From contig JAGTXZ010000019.1 in the NCBI GenBank assembly GCA_018398575.1, forward strand, positions 1,612,001-1,676,000: 64,000 nucleotides of DNA, in the 5' to 3' direction. The DNA is from Ampelomyces quisqualis (taxonomy: Eukaryota; Ascomycota; Dothideomycetes; Pleosporales; Phaeosphaeriaceae). This document shows positions 32,680-43,184 of this stretch, piece by piece. The notes below the pieces were generated by a model. It was not told the origin of the DNA. It made no database searches and saw nothing but the letters and a program-made list of their open reading frames with translations. Every line of letters begins with the position of its first letter. Positions within the stretch are counted from its first letter, which is position 1. A program made the translations under genes and the position numbers.

Positions 32680-33450
32680 ATGATGGAACTTCCCAGGGAT
32701 ATCTGCCGTTGCATCATGTCACTCGTCCACTGCGACTCCGGCAACAGTAAGACCGTTGACCTGGATGACGGCAAGGGGCGTTTGACAGCCCTCGGACCTC
32801 GTTGTATCAACAATTCCTGGTAGCACGAATACGTGTTCACCTTTTTATCTTACACGAGGTGGAAATTTGAGGTGGCTAGCGAAGCTATAAATGTGTTCTG
32901 AGGGATCGGTAACCTCCATCGATTGCTGCATACCAAGTCCACCGAGACACTTGGATACCTCCCCGACTGGTGCACAAGCAAATTTGGAGAGCGAATCGTG
33001 GGCGAGATATACATGACACTCAACTTGTCCAATGTAGCCTCGCTTCGGAACGTTCGTTACAACATAACGCCACTTTTCGAAGCGACCCTGTATTCTTCCA
33101 GCTACTGGAAGGTCGTGACCACATTGCGTAACCACACAGACAGTACTGAGCACAGTGTACACATAATCAACTTGTTACATATCCGGCAGGATGTCGTGAA
33201 AGTGTGGTCGCCAACCTCGCGTTACCGCAAGCAAAAATGTCACGAAATTTGGGTGAATGGCCTCGGCCAAGTCCTCGAGGTTTGCGAACCTGTGATATAT
33301 GAAGAGTTTATCGAGCATCAAGACGACATGGAGGAATCTGAGGAGTGTGATACCGGCTGTCTCGATCGTCCAATAGAGTGGACATCATACAATATGTTCC
33401 GGTATATCTGGAACACTGTCAGAGTTATTCAAAAGCGAGTGCAGCAGTAG
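32680..33450 (+). pseudogene. F-box-like gene with two in-frame stops
   Basis: One frame of 257 codons runs from the ATG at 32680 to TAG at 33448-33450, interrupted by TAG at 32821-32823 and TGA at 32899-32901. The start MMELPRDICRCIMSLVHCD resembles an F-box first helix (LP.DI...I). The longest part, after the second stop, includes YLPDWCTSKFGERIVGEIYM, NVRYNITPLFEATLYSSSYW, HEIWVNGLGQVLEVCEPVIY and an acidic EEFIEHQDDMEESEECD. An intron removing both stops would also need to keep frame; no GT-AG pair near them does so convincingly. Both stops can be explained by single C-to-T changes. Likely a recently dead paralogue of an adaptor for SCF ubiquitin ligases. Confidence 0.55.
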
Positions 33451-33610
33451 ACTGTACATGTTGTACGATACTGGCGGAATTGTGGTTCGGAAAACCTCAT
33501 TGCCAATTGGGCGCATTCAGATTAGTTTTGACACAAGTTGGGAATTTTCATTCAAAGGGTGGCTTACATCATGGATTTTCAATTGCCAACTCAAACTTAT
33601 CTCCCAACTG

Positions 33611-34659
33611 TTAAGTTTCTGGTTTGTTGTTGACTACACTCCACGTCTTAGAGTTTGCGCTCGAAACCACGCCCCAGATCGCACTGATAGAGCTGCACTC
33701 TTCCACATGGTTTTCCGCCCTCTTCTTTACCTCCTCTGTCTCCTCAGCATCTTTCTTTTCTACAATGTCTTCCCACATAGCTTCCGATCTCATCTTCAGA
33801 GCAAGACCTTCTTCATTCAACATCATCTCTCTCTCTTCTTTCCCGAACCGCTCAACAAGACTACACCTTTGTATCTCCTCTCGCGCCGGCATGATTCCCC
33901 CTACGCTGCAATAACACCCTTCACTAGTGTTCAAATCTACTCCGTCGCAAGAATCGCTTCATGGTCGTCTGCCGCTCTAGTACCGCCCATTATATATTTG
34001 GTACCAGTATTGCGCAAAGCTCTGGTTTTGAGATTGACATAATCTCCTCGGTATGCTCAATCGCCCTCTCAACCATAGCAGCCAGCGCTAGGCAGAACCC
34101 TATCCGTATGTTGGCCTCGGACAGATGCCCCAGTAGTTAATCTCGCATGCGATAAACCGCCAGGACCACAGTTATGACTGAATTGCAACCAGATTTACCT
34201 GTTGGATAATACGTTGTTGGTACAGTGTTTGCCAACCAGTTCAGAACCCCAAGCATGCATTGGTTGGGTTGCGTAGACAAGAAATCCTCCAGTGAGCAGT
34301 GTTGAATGATTACATCAAACTCCGCCGCAGTCAAATATAACACTAAAGAACAGAATACAAATTTGGCTTCACGAGAGTTACTTTGCCCTTACACAGAATG
34401 ACCTGAGGCATTCCGAAAGACTTTGAATCCGCTGATGCAAGTCGTTCTTGCTTCATTTCGTGGTCAATTTTGACCAAATATTCATTTCTGCTAATATACT
34501 CACGTCATCCCAGTAGCGCTCTCGAATTCGGAGCGGCCACCTATGCCGTATACCAAGTTTGAGCTTGGAATATGAGATTTGACTGCTTATCAACTTGTCC
34601 TCTTCCTATAAGTATAACAGAGCTACAAAATTTAGGTTAGTATCTAGGTTAACAATACG
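33611..34659 (-). CDS. Cryptic multi-exon gene of unknown family, 5' end open
   Basis: Built by eye from six exons on the minus strand: up to 34659, 34605-34504, 34450-34393, 34342-34179, 34115-34039 and 33956-33611. Introns are 53, 53, 50, 63 and 82 bp with GT-AG ends; the first has an ACTAAC branch-like site. The five downstream exons sum to 249 codons with no stop except the last. Readable parts are KLKLGIRHRWPLRIRERYWD, QERLASADSKSFGMPQVIL, YLTAAEFDVIIQHCSLEDFL, QCMLGVLNWLANTVPTTYYP, GFCLALAAMVERAIEHTEEI and a charged helical end (REEIQRCSLVERFGKEERE, WEDIVEKKDAEETEEVKKRA). The first exon reads EPGTNLEPVSAPR; no start ATG was found. The 34116-34178 junction is the weakest; a donor at GTAAAT is an alternative. 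No family recognised. Confidence 0.5.
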
Positions 34660-36079
34660 CGAGGAGCAGATACAGGTTCTAAATTAGTCCCTGGCTCAAC
34701 ATAAAGAAAACGGATACACGATAGGGCTAGGGAGGTTTTGTTTTGGTAGTGCTCACTGCGCGTGTACTACTCTGTGTTAGATGCGGAAGAGAATGCCTGC
34801 GCACATAAAGCTCAACGCGTTATCTATACTGCAAGTTCTTTTGGCTTTTGAACTGCCGCACCTTCAGTCAAACTTTCCTACAACTTAGGCAGAACTTTGT
34901 TGCAGGCTATGTCAAACGCACTACTTCTCTCGGGCATAGTTACATGTAGGTCAAGCGCTTGTTCCCAATTTTAGACGTTACAGATGCCGGTCATACCTGT
35001 AGTCTCTAGCTTGTTAAGAAAGTAAGACTTGGTGCAAAGTTAGGAGAATAACAGAGTTAAGATAAGGCGGAGGCGGGCTTACCACAACGTCTCCACACAA
35101 GTCAGACGCTTAGCATACACTGGGGTACAAATGCGGTGTAAAAAACCTAACGCGGTGTTAATATACACCGCAGTATCATGTAAATTTACTCCTTTACACT
35201 TCACGTAGGGAGGATTTACCCAAGTGTAGTGTTTTTTTACCTTGCACTTTTATTAGCATATAAGATTTTAACTTATACTACTAAGCTTTTTACTAGTATA
35301 AAACATTTTAGTGTTTACTGCTAAGCTTTTTTCTTGCTTGTTCTTAACCTGTCTCTGTCTCTTTTGATCTTTGACCTGTTTTTTCTCTCTCTTTTCAACC
35401 TACTAAACCCTAGGTTTTAACCTACACATGGATACTAGTAAGCCCTGCGCAAGTTAAAGTATAGGAGATATTCGGAAGGGGAGTGTAGAGGAGAAGGAGA
35501 AGGAGAAGAAGTAACAAATTTAAAGAAGAACTTAAACAAGTAAGAATAGATAATACACTAATATGCAAATGTACCTGTGCAAATTTACCTAGACTTTAGT
35601 GATATGCACGCTCTAGCAGTGTTTCAAGGGGAATTCTGCGTTTTTTTTTTACATAAGTCTAAGCGGGGTATTTTCCACCAAACCTGTACCGTAGTGATGC
35701 GAGGTTACACAGGACTGTAATCATCTCATTTTAGTCTAATATTATCACTTGCATGATTTTTCCTCCGGCTAGGTCATTCCATTTAGCATAAAATGTAAGT
35801 GAGAAGAACAACAAGCACCATTTCGCTTCAAACTTTCCTACACAGGTCATAAGTTTTACCCGTTTAAAGATTGTTTGTAAAGCGCTCAGTTCCGATGACT
35901 GCAGAGATGTTACCGCTAATCAAAACTGCAAGGCCGCAAATGCGTGGCGAATGTCGCAATTCCACGCGCTCTTCCTTGCCGTTTGGGCATGCTCCTCCAC
36001 TTCGGTTCTCCACCCCCAAGTCGTTTGACCCATTTCAACATGAGGATCTCGTGCTGCAATACATGCCAGCTGCATAACT
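34660..36079. other. AT-rich gene-poor region
   Basis: No intact gene. Most of 34860-35900 is AT-rich with many stops. It holds a short perfect inverted repeat (GCGGTGT 35152-35158 and ACACCGC 35165-35171) and a poly-T run near 35641-35650. The start of the cryptic gene to the left should lie near 34660-34800. Confidence 0.4.
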
Positions 36080-37451
36080 CTACAGAAACATCGCAGCAAT
36101 AAAGAATGCAACAACAAGCGCTATTCCAAATCCAGTCAGCATCGCAGTGCCAGCTCCAGTGTAAGTCGCCATAGGCGGTCCCGTAGGAGTTGTGCTAGTC
36201 TTTCCCGAACCAGTCGCAACGGCACCGACAGTCTGAAGCAGCCTAGGGGTAGTGGTGTAAGTCATGAGATCTCCACCGAATGCGAGTGTCGCGCTGGGGA
36301 AGGTTAAAGCTGAGACTGCGGAAGCATTGGGGAAGGCGAGGCGTTCGGCAGCAGGGGCAATAGGCTTGAGGGTTGAGCGGTCAAAGGGTCCTGGGGCGAT
36401 GACACTGGGGAAATGTTAATTCGTAATTAGGAGAGGGAATGGTTGTTATGAGCTGACCTGTCGATAACGTGCGCCACGCCGTTGAAGAGGATGGTGTTGG
36501 GGAATGTGATCCTAGCGTTGTTGACCCAAGCCGAACCATCTGGCAAGACAGTGAAAGTCAGATCCGTACCTTGAAGAGACGGGACAGTAACATTTCGCAG
36601 AGCAGTGGAGAAAATGACGTTATTGGGGATGATGTGGTACTTGAGGACATCCTGGAGAGTCGCTTTGTCGGCCGACGCGAGGACGGAGCCAATGTTCTTG
36701 AAGGCCTCGTCGGTGGGCACGAAGATTGTGAAGTCAGAAATGTTGAGTCGTTGGGACTCAGGTCCACTGAGGCCAAAGTCGATGGCAATTTGGGCGTCTT
36801 CAAATGCGGCGTTCATGGCAAAGTAGCCCGATCGATATGTGAAAAGCTGGAATGGCGCGCCGAAAGAAAGTACGGTGTCAACCTTGTGGATGGTAATTCC
36901 ATCGCCTAACTTAATATCCTGTCTAACATGTTAACGATTTGACATGCGAGTGTATCGTGAAGAGTGTTACTAACCGCTCGAGTGACTGTGGAAATGGTCT
37001 GCTCTCCAGAGATAATGCAGACATCATCTCCGTTCATTACAAGCTCGTTGTAAGCACCACCCGTGAAATTGGAGAAAGGCTGGCGTTCATCAATGTAAGA
37101 GATATCGAGCAAAGTCTGGGCGAAAGTCGGTATGTTCGTGATGACGTCTGAGGGGTAGACGCCCTTGAAGACATGGTTCGCGAGGAGGGCTCCGATGGCG
37201 ATCGTGTTGTTCTTGTACTCAATAGCCTCGCCTTCTGGGACGGCTCGATCTACGGCTGCAAAGGCCGCGTTGGTAGGCGCCAAGATAGTAATGTTGGAAG
37301 CCGAAGCAAGAGTGTCTAGGAGGCCATCCACTAGACCAACAAGCTCAAGTAGCGTACTGAGATCTGGTTCAGAGGAAAGAAGTGCACCAATGTCGCCCTG
37401 GGCGAGGCAAGGGCCTGTCATCAACATGGAAGACCAAAGTGATGGATGCAT
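36080..37451 (-). CDS. Fasciclin (FAS1) two-domain surface protein
   Basis: Exons 37451-36975, 36918-36458 and 36404-36080 (introns 56 and 53 bp) give 420 aa. The first 18 residues (MHPSLWSSMLMTGPCLAQ) may be a short signal peptide. Domain 1 has NITILAPTNAAFAAVD and LLANHVFKGVYPSDV; domain 2 has FTIFVPTDEAFKNIGSVL, LKYHIIPNNVIFS and FPNTILFNGVAHVIDS. These are the H1 and H2 motifs of FAS1 cell-adhesion domains. The C-terminus is Thr/Ser/Pro-rich and then strongly hydrophobic (TAMLTGFGIALVVAFFIAAM), as in GPI-anchored or TM-anchored wall proteins. Several NxS/T sites lie in the outer part. A role in adhesion or the cell wall is inferred. It points away from the Zn2Cys6 gene upstream in the same orientation. 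Confidence 0.87.
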
Positions 37452-38038
37452 GGTGGATGGTTTGAGTGTCGAAGTAATGATATCGAATGGCGATGTTTTG
37501 CAGATAGGGTCCAGCGATGAGATGTAACGTTGGGATGGTGATCATTCTACTCAAGTGATTGTGGCATGCTCTTATATATGTCTTGACTAAGTCTGTCCAT
37601 GCTAGCACCCTAGTGATCGAGTACGGCATTCATGGCCGTCAGCCAAGACGCAGCCACTGTAGATTCAGGTCCAAGATCGAAAGGATTCCACTCATCAAGC
37701 TGATAGCTTGAGCTTCTCCCGCTACGAGCAATATTGAGACTCATGTACCACGATGCTAGAATGTGCACAGCCATGCCAAGACTGGCAAAACGCCAATGAG
37801 TGAAGCCACTTTCGGGAGCGGAGACGGTCAAAAATCACCGACCCCACAGCTGTGCGGCAAGGTAATGCGGTCACCAATCAGCGAAGGGTGGAGACGGCCA
37901 GAGTATGCCGAATGCATGCTAAAACAGGAAAGCAGCTCGCGAATTTAACCAATGCAGCGCTTTTGCCAGTACATTGGCAGCAGGATCCATTGTCCGTGTG
38001 CACGAAATGCAACAGTGAATTCTCGATTATCATTTCTC
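37452..38038. promoter_or_regulatory. Upstream region of the FAS1 gene
   Basis: Holds the FAS1 promoter and the 3' end region of the regulator gene. No gene or clear binding site seen. Confidence 0.3.
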
Positions 38039-39715
38039 TCAGTCCATCGAAACGTTCGATTCATATCGGATAAGAATAGCAGCATAGTCCTTGTACCATT
38101 CCTCAAGCCATCCAGTCGCATCCACGAGGCGAGTCGTCCAACAGCTCATGGTCGGGTCAAGAGACTGCAGACGTACGGTCAGACTCCGCAGCTTCTGGCT
38201 GCACTCTTCGATACCGAAACAATCTTTTGGTAGACATTGCCCGTAAGTATTGTTTGGGTCGGTAGCAGCGACCATAGCAGTTACCAGGAGGTAAAGTGAG
38301 TACAGCACAGTAGGTGCAAAGCAGAACGCCGGGAGGCCTAGAACCAGCTGAGCGTTCATCGCTGAAGCCGTATTAATGACAGCCTGGCAATTCTGCACGA
38401 GTCCGCCAAGCGCGACCTGGAGAGGAAGTATGATGTGGGTCGGTTTTGGGATGTCTTTGACCGCAATACGCCCAGGTATGAAGGGTGCGGCAAACGATCC
38501 CTTGTTGGTTGGCGTATGTAGAACGACCTCGTAGATGTGGACCATGGCTACGTGATACCACACCTTGAGAGTTTGCGACGCTGCTAGGCTTGGGGGAATC
38601 TGGGCTGCCCATCCATCGACTTTGTTACTCAAATCCTCCATTGCAATATGGGTATCATAATCATTGCCATCTACGAAGGCTCCTAACTGGCAGAGGCGCA
38701 TACGGCTATGAATCTCTTCAATCAGTTGTATAATGCGGATAATTTGACACAACAGAATGTCTGCCGGGTTTCCTGTGATTTCCAACTGTAACAGACACTC
38801 ATGATGGTGATTGTTCCATGGAACTGTGTTCGGCCGTCTCATACTGATGGACGACGTTGAAAGAGCCACAAAACAAGCAAGCCAAGTGCGCCGTGCTTCG
38901 GGTGACGTTGGGTCCTCATGGCGGGAGAAGTACGCCACAGGCGATGGCTGCCACGCGAACCCGGCAATTCCCAGATCGATGGCCATATCTGCAGCCAGTT
39001 GGATGAGCTGATAGCAGCTTCCCTGCTGTCCTCTCCGTTTGGGCTTGTTCCAGAATGCGGCTATCAATAAGACTTGAACGATCTCGATGGATCTTTGTCT
39101 TCTGCCAATCACCGCGTCGCCGATCATGTGCATGGCTTCCCGTACGAGCTCGTCATGCACCTCTAGATCGGTCCCTTGACTCTCATGCGCGATGGTGTAC
39201 ACCAGCACGGAGAGTAGTAGCATAGGCGATTTTGCGCGGATCGAGTCAAGTTCCAGCGGTGTGCGAATCATTGGCCATGCGGCTCCAGCTTGATTCGCAT
39301 ATTGATATAGCAGTTCTTGTTGTTTGGATGACGGGATGTGGGCGTCCAGGAAGGACAACACGAAATTATCGTAGTCCTTGGGTGGGGTTGCGGGTGACCG
39401 TCCCGGAGTCGTACTGCTGCTTTTTTTTCTTAATATATGTTTGAGCTCTTCGATTTGAGCTTCGAGTTCATTGATGCGGTCGCGTTGAAGGCGTGGTGCT
39501 GCTGGCTCGCAGACCAGGCGATTGCGGCTGCAGCGGTCGCAACTCCCTTCTTGTGCCGTGCTTGGGTCACATTTGATCTTTAACCTATGACATGCTTCAC
39601 AAGCACGAGATCTTTTCCTCAAACTGCCGTTTCTGCTTGGAGGAAAATACATCAATATCGCTGATGTGGTAGTTTCTGTTGCCTTGAATTCTTCATTGTT
39701 GTCGTGTGGGGTCAT
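38039..39715 (-). CDS. Zn2Cys6 transcription factor
   Basis: Intronless 558-aa nuclear regulator from the first in-frame ATG (39715); the frame upstream begins only with GTG. The binuclear cluster is complete: C39, C42, C49, C59, C62 and C69 (CEACHRLKIKC...CDRCSRNRLVC). A basic linker and a coiled-coil follow (RDRINELEAQIEELKHILRK), suggesting dimer binding to CGG half-sites. The middle region (SPMLLLSVLVYTIA, REAMHMIGDAVIGRRQRSIE, YQLIQLAADMAIDLGIAG, TWLACFVALSTSSISMRRP) matches the fungal transcription-factor middle homology region, including the usual W.A....S..SM.LRRP-type motif. The target genes are unknown; the FAS1 gene next to it on the same strand is one candidate by position only. 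Confidence 0.9.
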   Translation of the reverse strand: MTPHDNNEEFKATETTTSAILMYFPPSRNGSLRKRSRACEACHRLKIKCDPSTAQEGSCDRCSRNRLVCEPAAPRLQRDRINELEAQIEELKHILRKKSSSTTPGRSPATPPKDYDNFVLSFLDAHIPSSKQQELLYQYANQAGAAWPMIRTPLELDSIRAKSPMLLLSVLVYTIAHESQGTDLEVHDELVREAMHMIGDAVIGRRQRSIEIVQVLLIAAFWNKPKRRGQQGSCYQLIQLAADMAIDLGIAGFAWQPSPVAYFSRHEDPTSPEARRTWLACFVALSTSSISMRRPNTVPWNNHHHECLLQLEITGNPADILLCQIIRIIQLIEEIHSRMRLCQLGAFVDGNDYDTHIAMEDLSNKVDGWAAQIPPSLAASQTLKVWYHVAMVHIYEVVLHTPTNKGSFAAPFIPGRIAVKDIPKPTHIILPLQVALGGLVQNCQAVINTASAMNAQLVLGLPAFCFAPTVLYSLYLLVTAMVAATDPNNTYGQCLPKDCFGIEECSQKLRSLTVRLQSLDPTMSCWTTRLVDATGWLEEWYKDYAAILIRYESNVSMD

Positions 39716-40831
39716 GCGTGAGACCTTTCTTTCATGATCCACCGGCTAATTCATCGAATGAGAAACTTTGTCTACATCTTGGTCAATTTGATATCGCCTC
39801 GAAGAACAGAGCGACCCTGGTCGTAGAGGCATCAAAGGGTCATCGATTATGTGACTCGATCAAATGGGCAGCAGGCAAATTTGGCTAATTTCAAATGCCC
39901 CTGTGCCTTTCCCATCCTTCAATTCACGAAGGCAAGCAGGCTAATGCTAAAGCAAACGCGCTAACCATAGCGCTTATGCCCAACCCTATCACTATGATTT
40001 ACCGACATCCACATTTAACCGTGTTCACTACACAAATGATAACACTTGCGTTGTTCACATGCTACCTACCACCTACCGAACACGAGAAGGGTGAGATTTC
40101 CGCACCAAACTATTGGTCTTCCAGGGTTGGAATTGGCCTCAGACAAGATGATCAGAACTTTACTACCCCCTTGTCCCCCATTTATGTTTAATTTCCAGCG
40201 ATGACACGGCGAGCGTGATCCTTTCCATGACGCTACGTTCATGTCATGAGAGACTGGCAACTTTACATTCGTTTGCTTCTGCCCCAGATATATTGTACTT
40301 GTGCTACAAGCAGTATCTCAGTCTTTGATTGAGATAATATTCGAGCACTTTGGTGTTGTCTTCGAATAATTCTCCATCAGTGCCTGTAGTTGCTGCTATA
40401 CGGGTAGTTCGACCACAACAATTTCGTCTTCCGCTAGCAACGACTCATGGTGATCGAACAAGTCTTTGAACCGCGAGATAGAATTGCCGTATTGCATATC
40501 GGTTGGTTTTGCGGTAAATACACAACATACCTGAGTAGCACAGAATCTTTTTGCTGCGACAGTTGGTGAAGTCCTTTGCTGCGACAGTTGGTGAAGTCTT
40601 GATCGAACATAAAATCATCCTACAAATGGTTGCGTGAACGTTGAAAGCTGCAGTAACCCATTGAAGAATTAGAGGGTACGTGCTATGTAGAGAAAGATGA
40701 TTGCGCACAGTACGATGGTGAAAGTCTACCTTCCTGTAAAACGGTATTCCACATGGCAACGGATCACGACGAGTGTCGGGCGTGTGATAATGAGACTCGA
40801 GCAAACCTTTGCAAGATGTGACAAGTCTTTT
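39716..40831. other. Intergenic region
   Basis: No gene recognised. A 25-bp direct duplication lies at 40550-40598. Confidence 0.35.
40550..40598 (+). repeat. 25-bp tandem duplication
   Basis: TTTGCTGCGACAGTTGGTGA then AGTC occurs twice in direct succession with a period of 25 bp. It is in non-coding sequence and probably arose by replication slippage. Confidence 0.8.
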
Positions 40832-41104
40832 TCATGTATTCTTGAGGCGCTTGTTTGTTTCTTGCACTGTCAAAAGCTGGCGTTCCTCGGGTATAGACTC
40901 TTCAAAAAACCAGTAGGCGATGAGTGGTAAGGCTTCTTCTGCCTCTGGCGTAGTGAAGAACATTTGCGCAGCTTGGCCAGGGTGGAAATCGCCGACATCC
41001 TGGAAAAAAATGTGGTCCAAAATACCATTTAGTTGCTTTGGAAGTGTGCGTAGCCTTGGTTGCAAAAGCTGGATACTGTCTGCGTTGCGCATGTCCCGTG
41101 GAGA
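40832..41104 (-). pseudogene. STAND/NACHT-type protein fragment
   Basis: An isolated minus-strand frame of about 90 codons bounded by stops (TAG just upstream of ISPRDMRNAD, stop at 40832). It reads LLQPRLRTLPKQLNGILDHI then FHPGQAAQMFFTTPEAEEAL and PLIAYWFFEE. This resembles the winged-helix region just after the NACHT NTPase in fungal STAND proteins of the heterokaryon-incompatibility type (LP..L...Y.HIL....P....A...F.......PL.....). No Walker motifs or repeat domain are found on either side, so it is a fragment of a once longer gene. Assignment rests on resemblance only. Confidence 0.42.
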
Positions 41105-41645
41105 TATCTAAATAACGATCTTCTAGGCGATCGAATCGCCGCCCACCTCTCTCCCCCCTCATCCCGTGGAATAGATTCATAAATCAACATCCTAGCTCAG
41201 CGATATCGGATGACGGGAATCACTGGATAAGTGCTCGGGTTTGCTGCCCCGTCGCCCTTCTAATCACTACAGCGTAGAATTGAGGGGTTCAATTATATTA
41301 GATGGATGGGACGACCTGGCATCAGAGAAGGGCCACGTCGAAAACTCGGACATGCAAGTCCTGCTTGATTTTCACAAAATACAATCCAGAGGTTGTAACC
41401 ACACACGGGAAACTGAGCAAAACGAATCACAGCGTGATGAGATGTGCAGAGCTTCCTCGAACATCTTGAGTGCGAAGACGCATGCGCTAGTGACGATGTT
41501 CATTCATTCTACGCTGGCTGCTATCCGTCTCGTGATAGACGGTATGCGGTCACTAGAAAGAAGCGCTTATGGTAAGAGCTCAAAGGAACCTATACATTCT
41601 CTCTGCTCCCCACCCCAACACTATCCTTCCGTCCCACTCAGACGC
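41105..41645. other. Intergenic region
   Basis: One plus-strand frame (about 41241-41663) without a recognised protein. Nothing else seen. Confidence 0.25.
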
Positions 41646-42599
41646 TCACCACCACCTTCGTGATTCGTAGACTCGCATGCGAAGCTTGAAGCGCGGCCGA
41701 ACAACTCCCTCCCCAGCATCAGATCTGCGCACCCGCACAAGGAACTTCCTCGGCGCCGCAACCATTTCATCCACAGCGACACTAGCCTCGCCACGGCCAT
41801 CCCAAGCACGAACAGACTCCCGACCACATGCATGCACCTCACACCTTACCCCATGATCTCCCCACCCCACAAACTCCATACCATAACCTTCCTCCTCGTC
41901 CGCCGCAACATCCTTTCCAACCTCCTCGTCTCCCCCCACCACGGGGCGGCATTCATCCTCAACAACCCCGTCTCCGCTTCGTCGTCGCACCCTGATCCGT
42001 CGAAGCGGCCACGTACACCCACACACGCCCTCATACACATACTCCCACCCATCTACCTCGCCAAACTCCCCGCCGAAACTCATCTCACCGTCGTCTTCTG
42101 CTGCTGCGCTAGCGCGCCAAACAGGCAGAAACGTGTCCAACGCCTGTCTGTCGTCCCCGCCGTGCGCGAACGGTGTGTGTTGAGGGAATGGAGCGAGGGT
42201 GGGCGCAGCGAGGGCGGAGTATTTGCATTTAGGGAGAGAAATTGGAATGCGCGTGGAGGCTGGTGTTGGGATGGATGTAGTGGTATGTGTATCTTCCATG
42301 AGAGGCGTGAGGATTTGTGGCGCTGTAGTCGTTTTTGGGCGTGGGAAGGGGGAAGGGCTTGGGAGTGGGGGTGAGGAGACATGTTGATTGACCCGGGTGA
42401 TGGGCGACTCGGGAACCTTTGATGCTTGTGCGTTAGGGTGTGAAGTGGTGTTGGCCATGGAGGAAAGCATGGTGAAGGTTTTGGTTACGAGGATGTGTGA
42501 TTTGTGTGAAGGTGTGTTTTGATCGGGCTGGGTCCTGCGTTGTCGTTGGTGCTTTCGCTTGGGGCCGCAGAGTTGCAGGATTTTGGAAATGTTTCGCAT
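41646..42599 (-). CDS. Hypothetical intronless protein
   Basis: ATG frame of 317 codons. The N-terminal 140 residues are Pro/Ser/Thr-rich and probably disordered. The C-terminal half mixes acidic and Arg-rich segments (WRASAAAEDDGEMSFGGEFG, LRRIRVRRRSGDGVVEDE, WGDHGVRCEVHACGRESVRA, APRKFLVRVRRSD) and ends RMRVYESRRWW. No domain is recognised. The opposite strand is also open for 180 codons within it, and the compositional bias is strong, so it may be a chance frame. Length and a proper ATG favour a gene, moderately. Confidence 0.4.
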   Translation of the reverse strand: MRNISKILQLCGPKRKHQRQRRTQPDQNTPSHKSHILVTKTFTMLSSMANTTSHPNAQASKVPESPITRVNQHVSSPPLPSPSPFPRPKTTTAPQILTPLMEDTHTTTSIPTPASTRIPISLPKCKYSALAAPTLAPFPQHTPFAHGGDDRQALDTFLPVWRASAAAEDDGEMSFGGEFGEVDGWEYVYEGVCGCTWPLRRIRVRRRSGDGVVEDECRPVVGGDEEVGKDVAADEEEGYGMEFVGWGDHGVRCEVHACGRESVRAWDGRGEASVAVDEMVAAPRKFLVRVRRSDAGEGVVRPRFKLRMRVYESRRWW

Positions 42600-43184
42600 G
42601 ATGGGCAGCTCGAGGGTCGTAAGATTTGATAAACTGCTTTGATCGTGCTGGAGAGCGAAGCTTTGTAGAAATGTGCAGTGAGATCAGGGCCTCTGTACGT
42701 GTGTCAAGATTCTGTGCTTGGAGGTGCTTTTATGAAAGATATTTGCTGAAAGTCTGGGTTTGTGGTAGTCGGGTCGTGGGTGGTACCATGGTGTGATTTA
42801 GAGACTCTACCATGTTTATGCTAGTGCTTCTAATAGTGTGTATAGCTTGCTGTTAGCGCATCTTCACACTATTCTCAGCAATGTCCGTAGTCATGCCTTC
42901 CACCTGGCTTCGTTTTGCCAGTACTCCTCTACGCCGACTTGCTGTCTCTGCCAGCCTGTTCTGGCACTTTCGTACAGCAATGTACTGCCAAAAATCAGCA
43001 AAACCGGTAGCCTATATTTCGGCCTTTGGTTTCGCCCAGCAAGACCATCCAGCACGAGTCGATAGCGTGCCGGCCAGCGCTCTAAATAGCGAAGCTTATA
43101 TTGCGTGCGGAACCGTTTCGGCGAACGTCCGCTACTGTCTGTTAGTCGTTAACTTGGACACGAGTCTCACGACGGATTCGATGT
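42600..43184. other. Intergenic region
   Basis: Between the hypothetical gene and the 3' end of WC-2. No gene recognised. Confidence 0.3.
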
